64,000 nucleotides of DNA from Lodderomyces elongisporus (lineage: Eukaryota > Ascomycota > Pichiomycetes > Serinales > Debaryomycetaceae), in NCBI RefSeq assembly GCF_030384665.1, contig NC_083679.1, positions 62,001-126,000 of the forward strand, read 5' to 3'. This document shows positions 1 through 10,310 of this stretch, in pieces. Every line of letters begins with the position of its first letter. Within the stretch, counting starts at the first letter, position 1. The notes beneath the pieces are model-generated. The model was not told where the DNA came from. It did not search any database and worked only from the letters and a program-made list of their open reading frames with translations. A program made the position numbers and the translations under genes.

Positions 1-448
1 TCAATGCAGCGGCAGCAGCCTGTCCAGCACTGGTCATGGATTTTGTTCGTTCATTTTGAGAGTTTACGGGTAATCCGGCATGTTGCGTTTGTTGATGGTA
101 TGTGTTGAGGTCATGAGCATACTTGCTGAATCCTTGATAGGAGTCTGATCTTCTCTATTATAATTAAAAAGTTAGTAAACTAGTTAAATGGAAATTTTCT
201 TTGGGTCATATAATGATGAGATAACCAATTGGCGGGGGGGGGGGGGGTGATTTGATTGGAGCAAAAATAACATTGTATTTTCATTTCCCTCACTGAGATA
301 GATTAAGCAAGTTAAATTTACTCAATCAAAGTGCCGGTTGGTAAAATAAAAACTAATGTGATGATAAACAAGATAATAGTATGGAAAAATATAAACAAAC
401 AACTGGGGTTGATTGATTGACACATACTCTTCTATCGAATAAACCCAT
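1..448 (-). CDS. Partial spliced gene, N-terminus only, unrecognised product
   Basis: Two exons are inferred: exon 1 at 428-448 and exon 2 at 1-154, running off the left edge. Exon 1 has seven codons (MGLFDRR) and ends at a GTATGT donor in phase 0. Exon 2 continues RRSDSYQGFSKYAHDL and stays open to the window edge with a Gln/Thr/Ser-rich, Ala-ending composition (HQQTQHAGLPV, SMTSAGQAAAAA). The joined start is basic and then polar and low in complexity. I do not recognise the family; a very short first exon is common for intron-bearing yeast genes. The only other reading through the donor, a frame opening at 588, meets a stop soon after splicing. The splice signals and coding-like exon 2 make a real gene likely. 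Confidence 0.6.
155..427 (-). other. Spliceosomal intron of the left-edge gene
   Basis: The donor is GTATGT (422-427), the branch site TACTAAC (171-177) and the acceptor TAG at 155-157, 273 nt in all. The branch-to-acceptor distance is short, as usual in Candida-type yeasts. Inside the intron, 234-247 is a run of 14 G on the + strand (C on the transcript), strikingly GC-pure in this AT-rich DNA. Confidence 0.62.
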
Positions 449-2390
449 TGGTAATATGGTATGATATGAGGAGAAAAGATAATTAGAGAAGAAAGAGAAT
501 GGTGAGGGTGATGGTGGTGGTGGTTATAAAAAAAAAATGGTAATAATATCTTTTGAAATTGATCAAGTTTTATGATCTCGTATTCCAAATTTGCGGGATA
601 TATTTATATGGATATATAATCTATTTTGGGTATACCTTAGAGGCATTCCCCTTATTGTGGTTTAATATTTTTGTTCTTCTTTAATTTACTTTATTATTTA
701 TAATTTGTTTTTTTATTTTAGTTTATTTTTGCTACTGTTGCTATTTCACATATAGAGACACATATAGACACACAAAGAGAGAGAGACAAAGAAAGTGTGT
801 GTATGTGTATAAAGAGTTGCATCATTAGAACAGAAGCTTCCGCATTTCTTTCCTTACTTAAGCGTAACTGAAATTTCAGTGCAAAAGGTTGTTTCCACCA
901 AATAACTGAAGAAGCTTTAAAATACCAAAAAATCCTTTTAAATACAAAAAGGGAAGAACAATAATAGTCTACTAACCTAAATCTTTCAGAAGAGAATATA
1001 TATTCTCATATCATTAGCACAACGCAGAGTTAAAATAGTACATGATAATAATACAATAAACACCTTATAATAAGCAATTCATCTATTCTATAAATTTAAA
1101 ATATAAAAAAATACTACATTTCGTGACTAACAAAAATCATTTGGCTTATCCCTTAATGAGTAGAAACAGAAAAGTTAAAGAAAAGTGTAGAAAGAAGAAC
1201 AAAAAGAAAAAAAAAAAGACAAAGACAAAGATAATGTAGAGGAAGAATAGGAACAAGGAGGGGGAGGGGTGGAAGAAGCACTAATCGACGTTCCATATAT
1301 ATTGTAAATTTGTTTTTCCTTTACCTTTTTCCCTTTCACGTTGTTTTTTTGTTTTTTTGAGTTCAGTATGGTTGATGCTACATAATATAGCCGTGAATAT
1401 TGTTCAAGATTGCGATGACACCATAACTTTAGTCAACTTGAGTCTAAAGGACGGTAGGAAGGGGGAAAAAAATAAGAGTTGTTTTGAAAAAGAGGCTTTG
1501 CAGTAAGTTTTGCAAGAAAGAATGATAAAAAAAAAAGCAGTCATCGTGTTCTCGAGCAACTTTTCTCACTCGTATTGTTCTCTCTCTGGCTAAGACCCGA
1601 CTTTCTTTGTTCTCTTGTCAATTTAACAAATTTGTTTTTTAATTTTTTTTTTATTTGCTTTAAAAAGATACAAAATATCAAGAAAACAAAACAATTGGTT
1701 TATGAAAATTTCATAGTCATTCAAAGTATATAACTTTTATTAGTTAATTTAGTGGAATTATTGGTTCAACGGTGGAAACTTGAGGAAGCAAAGTGTAGTT
1801 GAAAAACGATTTGCAAGATAGGAATTGTGCGGTAATCAAGGGGAAAAGCTAAGAGAGATAGATAGATAGAGAGAGAGATAGAAACAGAGATAAGAATAAG
1901 TACAATATGCGATGGCTTTCAATCTCTAATCGAATGCAGACTACTTTTAAATGTAACACAAAACAAATAATATAAAGCCGAAGTGTCAGTAACGGTAGAA
2001 ATGGAGGAGGAAGAGGAAGACGAAGAATTACAAGAAGGAAGAGACTGAAGAATATAGAATCAAGAATAAAATTGGAAAAGCTGTTGCCTCATTACAATTT
2101 TCTAGACTATTATTAACGAATTGAAGAATAATTTGATAAAAATTTGTTTTTGTAAAGGAAAAAGCCCTACTTAGCTAGTAAGCGATGTGAAATAAAGGAA
2201 GGCAAGGCATAATAGATCAAATATATCTTTCTACCACTCGCTCCCTCTACCATCCGTTGTCAAAAAATGATATAAGACTAATCAAAAAAAAAAGCAAAAG
2301 AAAAAGACCGAAGTAAAAGCAAATAGCCAGAACAAGCCAAAGAAAAGGAAGCAGAATAATAGTACTAAAAAAACAACAAAAAGAACAAAC
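449..2390. other. Long AT-rich spacer, no gene seen
   Basis: Almost 2 kb without a credible reading frame. It holds poly-A/T runs, GA-rich stretches (about 773-795 and 1855-1890) and TAGA/GAGA microsatellite. It is the promoter of the left-edge minus-strand gene and takes in the 3' side of the coiled-coil gene. Such long upstream regions are typical of regulated genes, but I see no specific site I can defend. Confidence 0.5.
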
Positions 2391-2888
2391 TTATTGCAGT
2401 TCTTTAAAAGCCTCATTATCAACCATCTTGTGCAAAACATTGAATCTTTGCAGAATTTCATGGTTTAATTGTATCAGCTCGTGTACAAATCTTTTCAACT
2501 TTGTATTCTCCTCGTTCAATTTTATATTCTCAGTTTGCAACTTTTGATTCTCCTCAAATGCATTCTTGATAAATGGCAAGCATTGTTGAATATCTTCCAA
2601 TGCCGAACTCCATTGTTCATAGCTCTGTGGCTGAACATTGGTACCAAAAACTTCGCTGTTTTCATAAGTAGTGGTATTGAGGGGCACACTATTTGCTGCC
2701 ACCTGTTCACCAATGGTGGTAATACTGGTGTTGATAGCTGTTTTGGCATTATTGGTTTGCGTTAAATTGTTATCACAGCTAACAGTTGATTTAAAAGGCG
2801 AACGCAGCAATGCATTTAACTGTGAACATTCTTGACCATCTACAATGGAGGTTCTTCTAGAGGAAGGTAATAACTGTGACAGACTCAT
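2391..2888 (-). CDS. Hypothetical small coiled-coil protein
   Basis: The protein has 165 residues starting MSLSQLLPSS. The N-terminal 100 residues are Ser/Thr/Asn-rich and look disordered. The C-terminal 65 carry a heptad-like, Glu/Lys/Leu/Asn-rich coiled coil (LQTENIKLNEENTKLKRF) ending at KELQ. I do not recognise it; a role as a small adaptor or scaffold is only a guess from the coiled coil. The frame could extend to a TTG at 2921, but 2907-2925 on this strand reads as a pyrimidine tract plus CAG with a CACTAAC upstream. That looks like a splice acceptor of a possible 5'-leader intron, so the ATG at 2888 is preferred. Confidence 0.6.
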   Translation of the reverse strand: MSLSQLLPSSRRTSIVDGQECSQLNALLRSPFKSTVSCDNNLTQTNNAKTAINTSITTIGEQVAANSVPLNTTTYENSEVFGTNVQPQSYEQWSSALEDIQQCLPFIKNAFEENQKLQTENIKLNEENTKLKRFVHELIQLNHEILQRFNVLHKMVDNEAFKELQ

Positions 2889-3255
2889 TATGGTTGTTTT
2901 TGTATTCTGAAAAAAGAACAATATAGTTAGTGTGATAATGATTGAGATATATACAAAAAAAAAAAAAATTTCAATTTTGGTTGCAAATCAAACTTGATTA
3001 CTTCAATCCCCTCATTTCCTCCCTTTACATATTCTCCTACATAAATATCAACACACAAAAAAAGAAGCCAAAAAATATTAAAAAAAAAAATATATATATA
3101 TAATTATAATTATAATCTTTACATTTATAATAGTTCAAAACTCATATGAAAGCATCATCATTTGAAAACAAAATGTCTACAGTTCGTCAATGCTTCCTTT
3201 ATTTTTGTACTTTTTCTCCTTACCAAAGAAACAAAACGAATAACTTTAAAATAGA

Positions 3256-3263
3256 TCACGTGG
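3256..3263. promoter_or_regulatory. CACGTG E-box (Cbf1-type)
   Basis: TCACGTGG contains the CACGTG core bound by Cbf1-type bHLH factors. It lies in the divergent spacer, about 370 bp upstream of the coiled-coil gene. The motif match is seen; use in vivo is inference. Confidence 0.3.
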
Positions 3264-3977
3264 TGTTTGGTTTGGAAGTTTCAATTCATCAAATAAAAAA
3301 AAAAGTAGTGAGAGTACTACAAGAACATTCTAGGTTCCTCTACTTCCATTTTAAAGTAAAGAAAAAAAAAAGCGGAAAAAGAAAAAGAAAGATGCCAAAA
3401 AAAAGCAGAGAAGAATAAAAAAAACCCATTAAAGTTTATATTCGGTATTATCGGTTTCACCAGCAGACCAAGAGGAAGAACAAGAGAGGAAAAAAAAGAA
3501 TGGAATCGAATCGAGACCATCTATATTTTTAAAATCATAAAGATAGCTATTCTTATTTTCCTCTTTTCCTCTTTTGTTGTTCTTTTTTATTTATTTATGA
3601 TTTCCCTCTTTCACTGTTGGCGATTGATCGATATAACCATAGTCTTCAAAAAGTCTTAATTTTGCATCTTGGTTATGAGGTACCAATCCTTTACATTCTA
3701 TGCTTAACTAATTTTATTCAGTTGACTCGCCAAATGTATGAGCTCCCCTCCCCCACCCCAAAAAAAAGAAAAACAAATGCGCCGAATCGGAGATTTCTTG
3801 AATGTGATTTTAAACTTCTCTCTAGTCTTGGCTTTTAATCCTATAATTATATACTTTTTTCTTTTCTTTAAGCTGTGGTTGTATTTGTTTACAAGTTCTT
3901 GCATGAAATTGGACGGACAAGTAGTTTGAAAGGGGTGATTGAGATAACTCTGATAATATTCACAACTCAAGCTCCAG

Positions 3978-3999
3978 TATATATATATATATATATATA
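3978..3999. repeat. TA dinucleotide microsatellite
   Basis: About eleven TA units in the spacer upstream of the mannosyltransferase gene. Confidence 0.9.
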
Positions 4000-4175
4000 A
4001 TATGCCAGGGACGGTTTTATTATATCATGTGTTTGACATAAATGTCAAATACCATTACCGCTTAACACCAGCATTTAACCAACTACCTATTGCAAATCTA
4101 AAAAAGAACCCTTTGAAATCGGAGATAAGGACAACAAGAAGAGGATACACCTAAACCTATATATACAAACAAACA

Positions 4176-4178
<3 letters not shown>

Positions 4179-4217
<39 letters not shown>
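4179..4217. repeat. TA dinucleotide microsatellite
   Basis: About nineteen TA units, the longest of three TA arrays in this promoter. It is preceded by a short AAAC repeat and followed by CA units. Confidence 0.9.
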
Positions 4218-4221
<4 letters not shown>

Positions 4222-4475
4222 AAAACATACACACACACAGGCTTGCCATCCCTTTCCAAGAAAAACCTTGATCCTATAATTTCAAAGACTCGTGCGGGGA
4301 GAAAGCAAAGTGTATTCCTAGTCTATTACTAAACAACATTGACCGTCCCCACCCGCTCCATCAAAGTAAAACGGGGCTTATAATCAATTAATTTGACCAA
4401 ATTTTCCCAAGCATTCAAGTTGAATTACACCCATATAAATACATATATTATATCCTATTTACCAACCAAAAATTC

Positions 4476-4478
<3 letters not shown>

Positions 4479-4509
<31 letters not shown>
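4479..4509. repeat. TA dinucleotide microsatellite
   Basis: About fifteen TA units roughly 80 bp before the start codon of the mannosyltransferase gene, so probably in its core promoter or 5' leader. Length variation here could alter expression. Confidence 0.9.
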
Positions 4510-4514
<5 letters not shown>

Positions 4515-4589
4515 GAAGAATACACTTGCCATCAATTCATTTCTTTGGTTTAAAGTTATTTATTTCCTATTTTTTTATTTTTATTCTTG

Positions 4590-6971
4590 ATGATGTTGTT
4601 TCTACAATACATTGTTGATATGATCAGGATATTGAACAGGAAAAATAAACGAGCAATTCGGCTCTACGTCTTTGCATTAGTATGGCTCACAGTTGTGCTT
4701 TATTGGTATCGAGATTACTATTATTTCTCAAGCCCGCTTATGGCAGAAGAGAATGAAGAATCACTACATTCAATCTACGATGTTCACGATGACCATTTCA
4801 AACTGCCGACACCTGTGGAATTTTTCAACAATGGCGAACCTAAAGATTTTAAAGAAGACTCCACTTACAAGATGCTATACCACGCTTACGGGATCATTGA
4901 AAAACAAGGGATGACAGAACGACCTGCTTCAGTATATACTCAAATATTCCAAAACCATGACATGGTGTCTGTATTGGGCCACTTGAACTTTAGACAACGA
5001 TGCGAATTGTTTTTCAAAAATTTGTTTCTCATTGACCAAAACTGGGCACTCGACCCTGGAAGAAAGTACGAGCTTGGATTTGGTAAGCCATACGAAGAAT
5101 TCATTGCCCAAAACTTGGAAAAGTTTAAGGCACAATACGAAAAAGAAAAACTCGAAAGATCACAAAAACCGGGCCTGACTGTTATTATTCACTTCAAGGA
5201 CTACATTATGGACAAATTCAATAAAGAAAAAATGCTACGATTTGAGCAAGACACCATAAATGACTTGTCAATCTTGCGATTATACAACAAGTGTTATGTA
5301 ACCAACGATGACGAGGCGCAGAAAAAAGATATAAGTGCGTTTATCGCTAAGCAACAAAAATTTATGGCTCGAGGAGAACGAAAAACAAAGGACTCAACGT
5401 TTCGACTTACAAAGTCCGAGAAACTCATCACTTCTGGAGCCTTCTCTTCGAGCTCAACGACTTCCAACTTTGACCACAGAATATATCCGTGGTTATCTTT
5501 AGAATTGCCAATATTTGAAAGATGGACAGGTGAGGCATATACAAGTATACCAGTATACCGAGATATACTAAAAGACAAAACACAACCGCCACCAACTGCA
5601 TCAACAACTTCATCATCAAAAATCACTAATACCAATTTCTTTAAAACTTACAAAAGCTTGTGTAATGGCAAAGGTATTGTATTGACAATTGGTGATCACC
5701 ACGGAGAAACCGCTGCAAACTTGATTAGACTACTACGCGCATTAAACAATAGGTTACCAATTCAGATATTGTACCATGATGGACTTCGTACTGATACAAA
5801 GGAAAAGCTAGTTGCCGCAGCAAGAGACAACTTCTTAGACCTACCAAGATCATATTCGAAAGTGAGTGATTTACTACCTCGAGATCCACTGCGCCGTAAA
5901 ACCAAATATCAAGGGTTCCCGAAACAAGAACTATGGTTTGTTAATATGGGCCAAACCATCCATTCTAATCACAAGAACAAATTCCTTGGATTTGCCAATA
6001 AATTACTTGCAACACTCTTTAATTCATTTAATGAATTTATCCTAGTAGATGCCGATACCGTGCTATTGCAAAACCCAGAAATTTTTTTCCAACTTCAAGG
6101 TTACAAAACCACTGGCACTTTCTTTTTTCAGGATCGTGGCACTTCGAAATCTCGCTCATTGCTTGATGGAAAGATCTTCCACTACTTGTCACAGTCAGGG
6201 ATTGACAAAATCATGTTTGACATCAACAATTTTTCCAACCATACATTGCAACAAAAATTATTTCGCGGTGCAGTGCACTCAATGGAGTCTGGTCTCGTGG
6301 TGATCGATAGACGGCGTCATTTTAGCTCCCTTTTGCTGATTGTGCATCTCAATTTCATTGATCTTATTACTGGTAAAATCCATGGTGAAAAAGAGTTATT
6401 TTGGCTAGGCTTTGCATTTAATGGCGATGAAAATTACCATTTTAATCAACTCGATGCAGCGGCTGTTGGTGAGCTTACTAGTCCCTTGGTGAGAAAAAAA
6501 CCAAATGGTGATCATTATCACTCACAACAACTTTGTTCTGCACACCCAGGTCACATTAGTGAAGAGGATGGTCGTTCGTTACTCTGGATCAATTCTGGCT
6601 TCAAATATTGTCACAATTATGAAAGTGTAGATTACCCAAAGGAATTGGAAATTTCGCAGCAACTACCATTTGTGGAAAAAACTGTATTGTCTTTTAAAAG
6701 GTTATATTCGAGTCCCTTGCGTATTCAACATGCTATAATTCCACCAGTCGACGATGAATTAACTTGGCGTCAAAATGATGCTGAGGAGCCAGCTAGTGGT
6801 TGGATCATGACGAAATATTGTAGAGGTTATCTCTGGTGTGCTCACCTGAGTATTGGTGGCAAAATAGAGCCGGATAAAGACAATACGATGGAAGGTAAGC
6901 TCATTACATTTAGTGATCAAGAACGATCACTATTTGATTTTTATGGCGATATATGGCTAGGATTGGAATAA
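4590..6971 (+). CDS. MNN1-family alpha-1,3-mannosyltransferase
   Basis: This is a Golgi type II membrane glycosyltransferase of the MNN1/MNT family (GT71), which adds terminal alpha-1,3-mannose to N- and O-linked mannans from GDP-mannose. The 793-residue protein has a short basic cytoplasmic tail, one signal anchor at about residues 25-40 and a lumenal catalytic domain. The metal/nucleotide-binding DxD sits at about 486-488 in FILVDADTVLLQNPE, and a nearby FFFQDRGT block is also typical of the family. The longer frame opens at TTG, so the ATG at 4590 is used; the ATG at 4620 (MIRILNRK) is equally possible and keeps the anchor. Candida-type yeasts carry several MNN1 paralogues, so I assign no individual name. 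Confidence 0.88.
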   Translation: MMLFLQYIVDMIRILNRKNKRAIRLYVFALVWLTVVLYWYRDYYYFSSPLMAEENEESLHSIYDVHDDHFKLPTPVEFFNNGEPKDFKEDSTYKMLYHAYGIIEKQGMTERPASVYTQIFQNHDMVSVLGHLNFRQRCELFFKNLFLIDQNWALDPGRKYELGFGKPYEEFIAQNLEKFKAQYEKEKLERSQKPGLTVIIHFKDYIMDKFNKEKMLRFEQDTINDLSILRLYNKCYVTNDDEAQKKDISAFIAKQQKFMARGERKTKDSTFRLTKSEKLITSGAFSSSSTTSNFDHRIYPWLSLELPIFERWTGEAYTSIPVYRDILKDKTQPPPTASTTSSSKITNTNFFKTYKSLCNGKGIVLTIGDHHGETAANLIRLLRALNNRLPIQILYHDGLRTDTKEKLVAAARDNFLDLPRSYSKVSDLLPRDPLRRKTKYQGFPKQELWFVNMGQTIHSNHKNKFLGFANKLLATLFNSFNEFILVDADTVLLQNPEIFFQLQGYKTTGTFFFQDRGTSKSRSLLDGKIFHYLSQSGIDKIMFDINNFSNHTLQQKLFRGAVHSMESGLVVIDRRRHFSSLLLIVHLNFIDLITGKIHGEKELFWLGFAFNGDENYHFNQLDAAAVGELTSPLVRKKPNGDHYHSQQLCSAHPGHISEEDGRSLLWINSGFKYCHNYESVDYPKELEISQQLPFVEKTVLSFKRLYSSPLRIQHAIIPPVDDELTWRQNDAEEPASGWIMTKYCRGYLWCAHLSIGGKIEPDKDNTMEGKLITFSDQERSLFDFYGDIWLGLE

Positions 6972-7485
6972 GTAGTTTAGAAACACCCTTTTCCTTCTCA
7001 ACAAGAACCTGTAGTAGAGGAATACTTTTTTGGTAATAGTTTTTCAATTTACTATTTGCTCTCTTAGGAGGTGTATAAAAATTGATGCTGCAGAAAAAGA
7101 AAAATAAGGAGAGAACAATTATTTTTGGGGGTTTTGTGTGCAATTAGATCTTGTATTACTACACACACACAATCTATATATATAATCAAGTTGCTTACGT
7201 AATTATAATTTCATCATGCTAATTTTTAATATTGCAATTGATATATATTCTCATGAACATGAACCGGGGACAAACACGAATAGTAAATCAGTAATCAACA
7301 ACATTTTGAATAACAGGGAAATTTGAAACAATTAAGAAAGAACAATGATAATTGCAAAAGTAGAATTGTATCCTCAAATCAATATTAAATAAATATCAAG
7401 TCAAAATGCAAAATAAACAATGGGAATGATTGGTTAACAACCTCTGTTGACTTTCAAATTAATAGACCCAGAGTTTGTTCTGTTG

Positions 7486-7842
7486 TTAATCGATGACTCT
7501 CTTATTCGTTGATGACACATGCATGTAATATCTTACATTCCGATCCCACTCGAAAATACTTGAACCAGCTTCAATTTCGGAAGTGATGGAATATTCTTCA
7601 GTAATAGGCAAAGACTCGTTTAAAACTGTTCCAGTTTCCATTCCTGGTTGTATGAAACTCAAGCGAGAGTCGCTAGCAGTAACTTAATTTGCAACATGGC
7701 ACAAACTAGACTTGTTAAGGGATAAGCTGCTATCTTCCACTGTATATTCAATTTCTAATATAATACCAGTACAATTTTATGTAGCAATTACTGTAGTTTC
7801 GAAGCACTCCATTGTAAAGTGAATCAACTTTGCAAACCTTTC
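7486..7842 (-). pseudogene. Decayed coding remnant, unknown family
   Basis: One minus-strand frame reads from 7842 down to a terminal TAA at 7486-7488 with only two internal stops (TAA at 7777-7779 and at 7684-7686). The 65 codons after the last internal stop are balanced and protein-like (for example SRLSFIQPGMETGTVLNE and AGSSIFEWDRNVRYYMHV), quite unlike the poly-A/T translations of the surrounding spacer. The middle block (NCTGIILEIEYTVEDSS) has an N-glycosylation sequon, so a secreted or cell-surface ancestor is conceivable. There is no start codon, and I cannot place the family. A chance open frame is the main alternative. Confidence 0.35.
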
Positions 7843-7948
7843 CTATTTGAATGTTGTACATATTGCATTTAAATATTCCAATCATTTTTGCTGTAGTATA
7901 AAATATGAATTGTCAAATTACGTAATATTACTAAACAGCTGAAATGTA

Positions 7949-7956
7949 TCACGTGA
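7949..7956. promoter_or_regulatory. Palindromic TCACGTGA E-box
   Basis: This is a perfect TCACGTGA palindrome about 540 bp upstream of the dioxygenase gene. It matches the Cbf1-type core; function is inferred. Confidence 0.35.
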
Positions 7957-8498
7957 TATGCTTATATATATATACAAATATATGTAATAGGTAGATTATT
8001 TTATTGTGCTTCATAGAATTTATAATTTATTTCCATTATTATTATTTATATTATTATTTTTTTTTTTTTAAACGTTAAGTTTATTGAGTTTAAATATTGA
8101 GTAGAAACCATTTCTTTCTTTCTCTCTCTATCTGTTTTATCTCTTTGTTCTCCCCCCCGCCCCCAAGTCTATTAATAAGCGTTTTAGTAATGGCATTTGC
8201 CTCAAAACGAAAAAAAAATAAAAATAGCAGTGTTGCTTAGGTTGAAAAATATTGCATCTATGGTGAGACCAATACCCATTAACAACTAATATGTTTACCA
8301 ATTAAAGCACATGTTGGAAACCAAAAAAAAAAACAAAAAGAAACAAACCAAAAACTGGAAATGGCGTTGGTTTTCCTTTTCTTTTTTTTTTTTTTTTTTG
8401 ATTGATTCAGAATTTTTCTTTTTAAACAAGTATATAAGCTAATTGTGTTGTTTCGTATTCGTTTTTACCTTTATCCCACTTCCCTTTTCCCAAATCTC

Positions 8499-9620
8499 AT
8501 GAACATTTGGTCCATTATCTCGTTATCCATTGCAATTGCTGCATCATACTATTATTATTTTCATAGTACCAAGCTTTTAAACGCGGATCCTACTAATATC
8601 AGCAAGGTTTCAGATTCAAACAATACTAAAATGTCTACAACTGCAGGAGTTTCGAGTGTGCCCAAAACAATTATCAAAAATGCACATCCATTCCCCACAT
8701 ATTTCTTTAGTCACGGTGGACCCACATTCATGTACGAAGATGACTCGTTTGGTGATAAAGGAGCATGGAATAAAATCAAGAAAATCGGTACCCAGATCAA
8801 ACAAAAATGGAAACCCGACTTTATACTAGTAGTCTCAGCTCATTGGCAGAGCTCAAGACCAAATTTGATTGAAATCAATAGAGTGAAGAACAAAACTTTG
8901 GAGAATCCATTGATTTACGATTTCTATGGGTTCCCCAACCACATGTACAAAGAAGAATTTCACTCCACCAATGATGAATTTATAGCTGAAGCTGTGAAGC
9001 AGGAACTACAAGCTAATGGATTTGAGTCCAAAGTTGTTGAAAGAGGTATAGATCATGGCGTTTGGGTTCCTTTCAAAGTTGCATTTAGCGACTACAATAC
9101 ACAAACTAGGCCACAGCCTGAGGTCAAGGGTCTCGATGTTCCTTGCCCCGTGATTCAGATCTCGCTCACGTCGAATGACAACGATTTTGATGCACATTAC
9201 AAATTGGGAAAAGTGCTCAATTACTTTAGAGAAAACTCTATATGGGATAAGAGACAAAACAAGTATCTTTCAGGTATGGTGATCTGCTCTGGAATGTCAG
9301 TGCACAACTTGAGAGATTTGGGTGTTGCATTTAGAATGCCCGGCGGAGTTATGCCTTATGTCAAGCCATTTAACCAAAAATTGACTCAATTGTTGGAACA
9401 AGAGAAAGGCGACGACTTGAAGAAAGGGTTGTTCAACTTACAATTGGATCCGCTTTTGAGAAAAGCTCACCCTACTTTAGAACATTTCTTACCCGTTGTT
9501 GTTGCAGGAGGAATAGCTGATAAATCAGGCGACAAGATCAAAGAGTTGTACAATGCCGAGTTGGCAAGTCTTGGTTGGGGGATCTACCAAGTTGGAGACT
9601 CGCCAAGCGTGAAGATTTAG
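8499..9620 (+). CDS. LigB-type extradiol ring-cleavage dioxygenase (DODA-like)
   Basis: This belongs to the class III extradiol dioxygenase family, whose members cleave catecholic rings such as 4,5-DOPA with a protein-bound metal. The family fingerprint is present: FFSHGGPTFMYED (His about 72), SAHWQSS (His about 114), RGIDHGVWVPF (His about 185) and HPTLEHFLPVVVAGG near 326-329, which together supply metal and substrate ligands. The frame opens at GTG, so the first ATG is 8499 and gives 373 residues with a hydrophobic N-terminus (NIWSIISLSIAIAASYYYY), a likely signal anchor. A second ATG at 8631 (MSTTAGVSS) has an A-rich context and would give a soluble protein nearer the usual family length. 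The fungal substrate is unknown. Confidence 0.85.
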   Translation: MNIWSIISLSIAIAASYYYYFHSTKLLNADPTNISKVSDSNNTKMSTTAGVSSVPKTIIKNAHPFPTYFFSHGGPTFMYEDDSFGDKGAWNKIKKIGTQIKQKWKPDFILVVSAHWQSSRPNLIEINRVKNKTLENPLIYDFYGFPNHMYKEEFHSTNDEFIAEAVKQELQANGFESKVVERGIDHGVWVPFKVAFSDYNTQTRPQPEVKGLDVPCPVIQISLTSNDNDFDAHYKLGKVLNYFRENSIWDKRQNKYLSGMVICSGMSVHNLRDLGVAFRMPGGVMPYVKPFNQKLTQLLEQEKGDDLKKGLFNLQLDPLLRKAHPTLEHFLPVVVAGGIADKSGDKIKELYNAELASLGWGIYQVGDSPSVKI

Positions 9621-10031
9621 AGAATTCGAAATAATTAAAAGAACATTTTTTTTTTTTAAAAAGAAAAGGGGAAAAAGAAAAGAAAAGACAAAAACAGATA
9701 TAATACTACTTATGTATTTATTAATTGTGTAAACTTGTTAATTTAAGATTTGATGAAAAAAAAGCTTAGAATCCTCTCCTTCATTGGAACTTGTGGGCGT
9801 GTGTATGTATGTGTATATGCCCGAGAAAAGAAATCTATATTGCAAAACAAAAAAAAAGGGCCATTTCAATGCTTCATTAGAGGGATGAAAATAAAGAATA
9901 CTTTAGACCAATGAAATGGGACAATGATGAAATCCAAAAAGAATAAAAGCAAAAAAAGAAAATGTATTCAAATAATTTGGCCTTTTGAAAATCTCCCTCT
10001 ATTTGTCTTCTTCCGTTTCTTAATGTATAGT
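9621..10031. other. Convergent 3' spacer
   Basis: AT-rich 3' untranslated space between the dioxygenase and complex I subunit genes. It has poly-T/A runs and GT repeats; no gene is seen. Confidence 0.5.
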
Positions 10032-10310
10032 TTATTTTTTCAACAACTCATTGAAAGCTTCAGCAACTCCCTTTTCATCCAATCCATCCAAGCTCCTTTT
10101 GACCTCTTCTCCACGCTCAAACCTGGCAGAGACACTAGGTGGAATCCCGTAACTCTCTCTGATCAATATAGGTAATTTGTAATTCAGCTGTGTTTTCAAT
10201 GTGTTGTAGTTGTTCTTTAAGAAAGTTCTCAATGGAACAGATGCTTCACCGGTCTGTGACAAATGGAAACGGAGTTCTTTCAAAGCAGCTGGTATCACAA
10301 ATTTAGACAT
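10032..10310 (-). CDS. NADH:ubiquinone oxidoreductase B8 subunit (NDUFA2-like)
   Basis: This is an accessory subunit of mitochondrial complex I with the thioredoxin-like L51/S25/CI-B8 fold. The 92 residues match the family length (about 95). Diagnostic features are the N-terminal ELRFHLSQTGEASVPLRTF, the central NNYNTLKTQLNYKLPILIRE and the following FERGEEVKRSLDGLDEKGV. The start is the ATG at 10310; the frame extends upstream only through a His/Ile repeat translated from a GTATAT microsatellite. Because Saccharomyces and close relatives have lost complex I, this gene places the genome outside that group. A TCACGTGA site lies about 240 bp upstream. Confidence 0.9.
   Translation of the reverse strand: MSKFVIPAALKELRFHLSQTGEASVPLRTFLKNNYNTLKTQLNYKLPILIRESYGIPPSVSARFERGEEVKRSLDGLDEKGVAEAFNELLKK

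Larger units (their letters stand above)
2889..4589. other. Divergent intergenic region with microsatellites
   Basis: This 1.7-kb spacer lies between the minus-strand coiled-coil gene and the plus-strand mannosyltransferase gene. It has homopolymer A/T runs, three TA arrays and a TCACGTGG motif. The short frames within it are lysine- or phenylalanine-rich translations of homopolymers, and none looks coding. Confidence 0.5.
6972..8498. other. Spacer containing a decayed coding remnant
   Basis: This 1.5-kb spacer lies between two plus-strand genes. Positions 7486-7842 look like a dead gene fragment and are listed separately. The rest is AT-rich with a T/C-rich stretch at 8110-8165 and poly-T at about 8380-8400, just before the dioxygenase gene. 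Confidence 0.5.

Noticed and set aside
322..588. An 88-codon minus-strand frame with a His run across the left-edge exon 1
   Set aside because: It is a repeat translation, and spliced in its frame it meets a stop. The ATG at 448 in another frame gives a clean junction instead.
3146..3418. Lys-rich 90-codon frame in the spacer
   Set aside because: Low-complexity A/G translation with no domain-like content.
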